From assembly GCF_947507565.1 (NCBI RefSeq), contig NC_089194.1, positions 1,116,001-1,180,000 on the forward strand: a DNA stretch of 64,000 nucleotides. Direction: 5' to 3'. The position numbers were made by a program, and so were the translations under genes. Positions 60,154-64,000 of this stretch are shown here, in pieces; within the stretch, counting starts at the first letter, position 1; each line of letters opens with the position of its first letter. The notes under the pieces are model-generated. The model saw only the letters and a list, made by a program, of their open reading frames with translations. It was not told where the DNA came from and searched no databases. The stretch is from Oscarella lobularis. Its lineage: Eukaryota > Porifera > Homoscleromorpha > Homosclerophorida > Oscarellidae.

Positions 60154-60893
60154 ATGGCAATGCAGCACGGTCTCAGAGTCGTCGCTTGTATTTTCATACT
60201 CGAACACGTTCTGCCGTTTGTCAGCAGCGCTGATTACAAAGGCAATATATCCTTGCCTTGCTATAAAGATTTCTGTGTCAGTTTATGCGGTATAAGAGTC
60301 CGACGAAACGACTCGCTCCTAATCAACTATCTAGCATGCATGCTATTATAGCTGACGTAGACGACGACATCGATTATGCCATAGGCAGAGTCACATGGCC
60401 AGTCAAACCGGAGACCAAAACAATTTCGGCAGCCCTAACGATAAAAACACGTTTGTCTATAGGCGCTTCAGACGAATTTGTTATATATGAAGTTTTTCTC
60501 TCAGGTCGAAACTTGACTAGTCTAAAGATTCACCTTGAAATTAAACTAGAATTCGTTTTCGGATTGTCCTCTTGCCTACGTTTGCAGCAATTACGGCGAT
60601 CCGAGCGTAACCTATAATCAGCACTGTCCTATTCCAGCTAACGGTACACTTGACACGTTCATATAGCAAGTTTCTTTCAAGATTAATACTTGGTCTTTAT
60701 AGAACCGGTCACGTATGTGGGAAAATGGGACGCTGAAGATTACAGGAGCTACAGTGCAGTTGCTGTAAGTGAATGCACAGTAATGCCTTCTAAATATCTC
60801 TAGAAAAAAGCCACATTCTGGGCAAGAATATATGAATCCGAGAAGAAACTGCTGGCTTGTGCCAATTGGACTATATTAGTTAATAACAGTTAG
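60154..60893 (+). CDS. Secreted ML/NPC2-like protein, copy 2 (frame doubtful)
   Basis: Paralogue of the preceding gene with the same exon layout: signal peptide exon 60154-60289 ending PCYKDFCVSLC, second exon from 60352 (ADVDDDIDYAIGRVTWPVK), a third with NLTSLKIHLEIKLE (ML-like) and YGDPSVTYNQHCPIPANG, then EPVTYVGKWDAEDYRSYSAV and KKATFWARIYESEKKLLACANWTILV. The third exon changes frame between about 60550 and 60590 with no satisfactory intron, so this copy may carry a frameshift or an unusual splice. The C-terminal exons are clean. Confidence 0.5.
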
Positions 60894-61411
60894 AATCGTT
60901 GGTAGCTAAACCGACCGGCGTATTACGGGCGTTAATTAAGCGGGGTGCTGCTGGAGTGTTCGGGGTCTAACCGGGTGGTTTTTGATGGTGAGGTGTAGCA
61001 AATTTTGCCTACATAGGAAATACATAATATACGATGGCATAACTCTAGTCAGTTTACCCGGTTCCTTAGCGACGCTATGAATTGCTTGCAACTTTGGGAA
61101 TACAAAATTCTTTCACGGGTGCCTAAAAAAGATTAAGATCTTAGCTTCTAAAATTATTTAATTAAGGTGACCACCTTACGCTGATTTAATTTTTAAATTT
61201 CTTTTTGCCCTTACAACAAAAATTAGTACGGTAAATAGTTTGCGCGCGCGTTTAGGTGTTCTGCTGCTACATATGAAACGCTTGTCTCGATGAATAATTT
61301 TATCGTTCTGCGTACCTGTGAACTCACCCTTTTGCAGACTACCAACGAAACAGAAACATGCATTCAGAAGTAACATAAATTGGAGCCGCTGACAAGTTCA
61401 GCGACCCAAAT
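60894..61411. other. Intergenic, no gene recognised
   Basis: AT-rich with a GC-rich start (60905-61010). Duplication homology to the 56.2-56.4 kb flank is weak (cgctgatttaattt, cttttgccc shared), marking roughly where the tandem duplication ends. Confidence 0.4.
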
Positions 61412-63709
61412 TCAACTTGAAACAAATTCGTCGACAATACGATATACCCCCTCTGCAGGAACGACAGAAAAAGCCCGGTAACTTCCGGCGGAACTAATCA
61501 GCACAGGAACATCGATTGTAGCCTTCACATCGTCGTTATAGAATAGTTCCGCCGTGAACTCGTCAGAGAGATCAAAGCTAGAACTGCCAGGTAACGGAGT
61601 AACAACGAAGACGTACGTGTCTGAATCGTTCGGAGAATCAACTACAAACAATACGTATAAATATTATTAACAGTACAGTATTGAGAAACTTTTACGAGTG
61701 GCCGTGTTTTCACTGATTGCAACTAAATCCTGGCACACGAGGGGTCTCGTGCATACAACTGAAATAGATACAAGCGATGCTGGACGTGCTACAAACTTCC
61801 ACGGTTGTTTGCTCAGACAGGGAAACTCGTTTGTGCCAGAGCAATCAAAACCTTATATAAACAGATACAATGACTAGAATCATGCACCCGACTGCACATG
61901 TACAAGAAATTGAAACTTACCAACAGTGAAACCAATAACGTTCTCGCCATCACAAAGTGCGCTAACGTCTAGTTCTGAAGTCGAGTTGTTTATAAGGCTG
62001 CTCACGAGAAAGACCTCGCACTCGTCTGACGAAATAGGCGTGCTGCAGCTGCAATTTCAAAGATCATAAGACTGAATAAGCTAGTGCATAAATGCGATAC
62101 TTGGGCTCGTTTTGCGCACTGGTACGCTCAACAAAACTGTATCGAATTTCTTCGTCGTGCTCTGAACTAAATTCGCGAGGCATTGCGCCATGCTAATACG
62201 TATAGGTACAACGTACATGAGAGTGGCACGTTCTCTTTCTACGCTAGCAATAGAACAGCTTTCCATCAGAATATTTCTGATTACGAGTTATCATTAATTT
62301 TAATTTTTTTTACGTTACGAGCTTACTGCTTGAGAAACGGTTGAACAGCTACCAAAGCTTCAATACTTGGTGAGCAAGAGGCAGTTTCTCTAAAAAAAAC
62401 ACATACGAACGGTTTGACGTTAATTTGTTAGCATTTATACAAGCTGAACGTATTGAGGCCCGAGCTTTGAACGTTCAACGAATAAGTGCGACTTTTGCAG
62501 TAACCATCGTCAGGGTTCAAATTGTTTATACTGTAATAAAGTTATAGGATATTTAGACAACGATTTCGTCTCTCTCACTTGAAAGCACAGAAGATGACAG
62601 AGGCGTCGGCACAACAATTATAGAGACTTTCTCCCTGGACTGTGATTTTCAGTTGAAGGTGGCTCTGGGAGCAGTTGTTCCGGGCTCCCGGTGTCGGCAA
62701 TACAAACAGGTAAGCTAAAGAGATAAGCGGTCTAAAGCTGATACAGCGACTAATTGAGCCAAATTGAGAGCTTGATTCACTCAAAGAGACTGAGTCTTGT
62801 CCTGGATACAAAATACCAAGATCGGAGCTGATAGTATCTGTAGTGTGATAGACAAGAGCATCTACGAGATTCTTTTCCGCAAAGTCCGGTGTCACGGCCA
62901 AACCAATAGGGAAACTAGAAAACATAAGAAATGATAATATTGACTGGTTAAAGTAAGCGTTTTTACTCGGCAGTAGAGCCTCGATGGAGCGAAACGGCCT
63001 TGGCAGCATTTCGAAGGGAGCTAATTGCTGCATCTGGTGTGAAGTCTCCATTAGCGCTTCGGCCGATGATGTAGTAGCCATTCGGGTGCGTTTCGGCTCC
63101 TGTCAAATCGACAGAATCGTATACTTCTAGCGGGACGTCGTCGACCAAAAGAACGACAAATTGTCCTAGTGGCGTCGATCCCATTCCGTAGTCCCAGAGT
63201 TCGACGTACTCGCTAATGTCCGTGCCGGGATTATCGGCGTTCACTTCATTGATGACGACAAGGTGAAACGGATCGTAGCACGCCGTCGGACTCGCCGGAT
63301 CCCACGCGGAAAACGCGTCGCAAGAGACGTTCTGAATAGCTGTCAGGTTGACGCAGGCGGCCTGAACGCGCTCGCAGAAATCTCGACACGGTCGTCGCAC
63401 GACGTTCTCGCCCGCGGCGTTGTTCAGACGACAGTCGGGAAAGTAAAGTAAACAAGCGAACAGACCCAAATCGGACGAACAGGAGTCGGAAAGTGTGGCG
63501 TTGTCGAAGTTTGACGACAGTGCCGTTGCCGCGGCCGAGACGGTCGTCTCGCCAAAATCGTTCGGCAAATAGGTTAGGGTTATGCCGTTTTCTGTGCACG
63601 CCGACGCGCCAGTGATTGGCTCACACGTTGGATCTCGAGTCCCGTCGACTAAAGAGGAAAAGACGACAATGACGACGAAGGCGACGTGAAAGAGGGAGTC
63701 GACGGCCAT
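61412..63709 (-). CDS. Secreted Frizzled-CRD plus lamin-tail-domain protein, copy B
   Basis: Tandem copy of the 56.4-58.65 kb gene with the same exon order (first exon about 62970-63709; next about 62583-62913; last 61412-61640). CRD motifs are identical to copy A (CEPITGASAC, TYLPNDFGETT, CSSDLGLFACLLYFPDC, RRPCRDFCERVQAAC). Differences concentrate in the LTD loop (VDDVPLEVYDSVDL versus NDDGFGELVYAVVA) and in a longer second exon (VTPDFAEKNLVDALVYHTTD). The C-terminal part ends DEFTAELFYNDDVKATID and RAFSVVPAEGVYRIVDEFVSS. Both copies appear intact. The gene's promoter region runs to the window edge. Confidence 0.84.
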
Positions 63710-64000
63710 TGCGGTGACAGGAGAGTCGAGCGTTGGTTGACTGTAAGGCATGCATATATGCATAGATGCATGCGGGCGAATACAAAGCGATGCAAACGAG
63801 ACAGTTATGACCTCCAGGTGTTACGAGAGCGGGACGCGGAACTGCGAAGCGTACGCTTGACGTCTTTCTGCCGCACTTGAGCGCAGAGAGAGTTCGGAAA
63901 GCCATCGATAGTAAACGAGTCGCCCTCGCGCGCGTTCGGTCCTGCTTTGACGGAGGCCACACCCTTCGCTCGAAGGAAATAGTGTACCTTCCAGGGAGTT
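61412..64000. repeat. Second unit of a ~5-kb-spaced tandem duplication
   Basis: The stretch 61412-64000 matches 56375-58945 in order and orientation, including non-coding 5' flank with the presequence-like fragment (63780-63976 versus 58739-58935). Offset is 5.03-5.05 kb. The unit boundaries lie near 56.2 kb and 61.2 kb on the left; the right edge runs off the window. Confidence 0.85.

Overview
The window is animal nuclear DNA: a gene-dense stretch of multi-exon genes, mostly with introns of about 45-75 bp. The gene content (beta-spectrin with CH and PH domains, an Ig-domain membrane protein, Frizzled-type CRDs, RGS22, trypsin/sushi/Kazal, a TKL receptor kinase) points to a metazoan. The compactness and odd domain mixtures suggest an early-branching one, most likely a sponge (perhaps a homoscleromorph such as Oscarella). 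The phylum is inference; the gene models were spliced by eye from reading frame, splice sites and family similarity.

Left third (0-21.4 kb): two tandem galactose-3-O-sulfotransferase-like genes; DNAJC19/TIM14 and SRP54 divergent from a 70 bp gap; a small secreted Cys-rich protein; eIF4E and a CLC chloride/proton exchanger, also divergent; a receptor kinase with a kelch ectodomain facing a soluble kelch protein; two small unrecognised genes; and an Ig-TM protein. A ~2.5 kb foldback element (21.4-23.95 kb) starts just past the Ig stop codon.

Middle (24-43 kb): TMX1 (thioredoxin-related ER membrane protein), a small TM protein overlapping the last exon of RGS22 in antisense, RGS22, and a 12.4 kb beta-spectrin gene. 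The beta-spectrin carries a galectin-fold domain between its spectrin repeats and its PH domain, joined by phase-consistent splicing. This is the most striking observation in the window.

Right third (43-64 kb): an unrecognised proline-rich protein; a secreted S1 protease followed by six sushi domains, a Kazal and an NTR-like domain; a coiled-coil protein; a mitochondrial-type O-acetylserine sulfhydrylase-like gene; a 5'-truncated Helitron whose 3' terminus lies 70 bp upstream of that start codon; and an interleaved cluster in which two near-identical Frizzled-CRD/lamin-tail-domain genes on the minus strand flank two ML/NPC2-like secreted genes on the plus strand. Seven GC-AG introns were found, four of them in SRP54.
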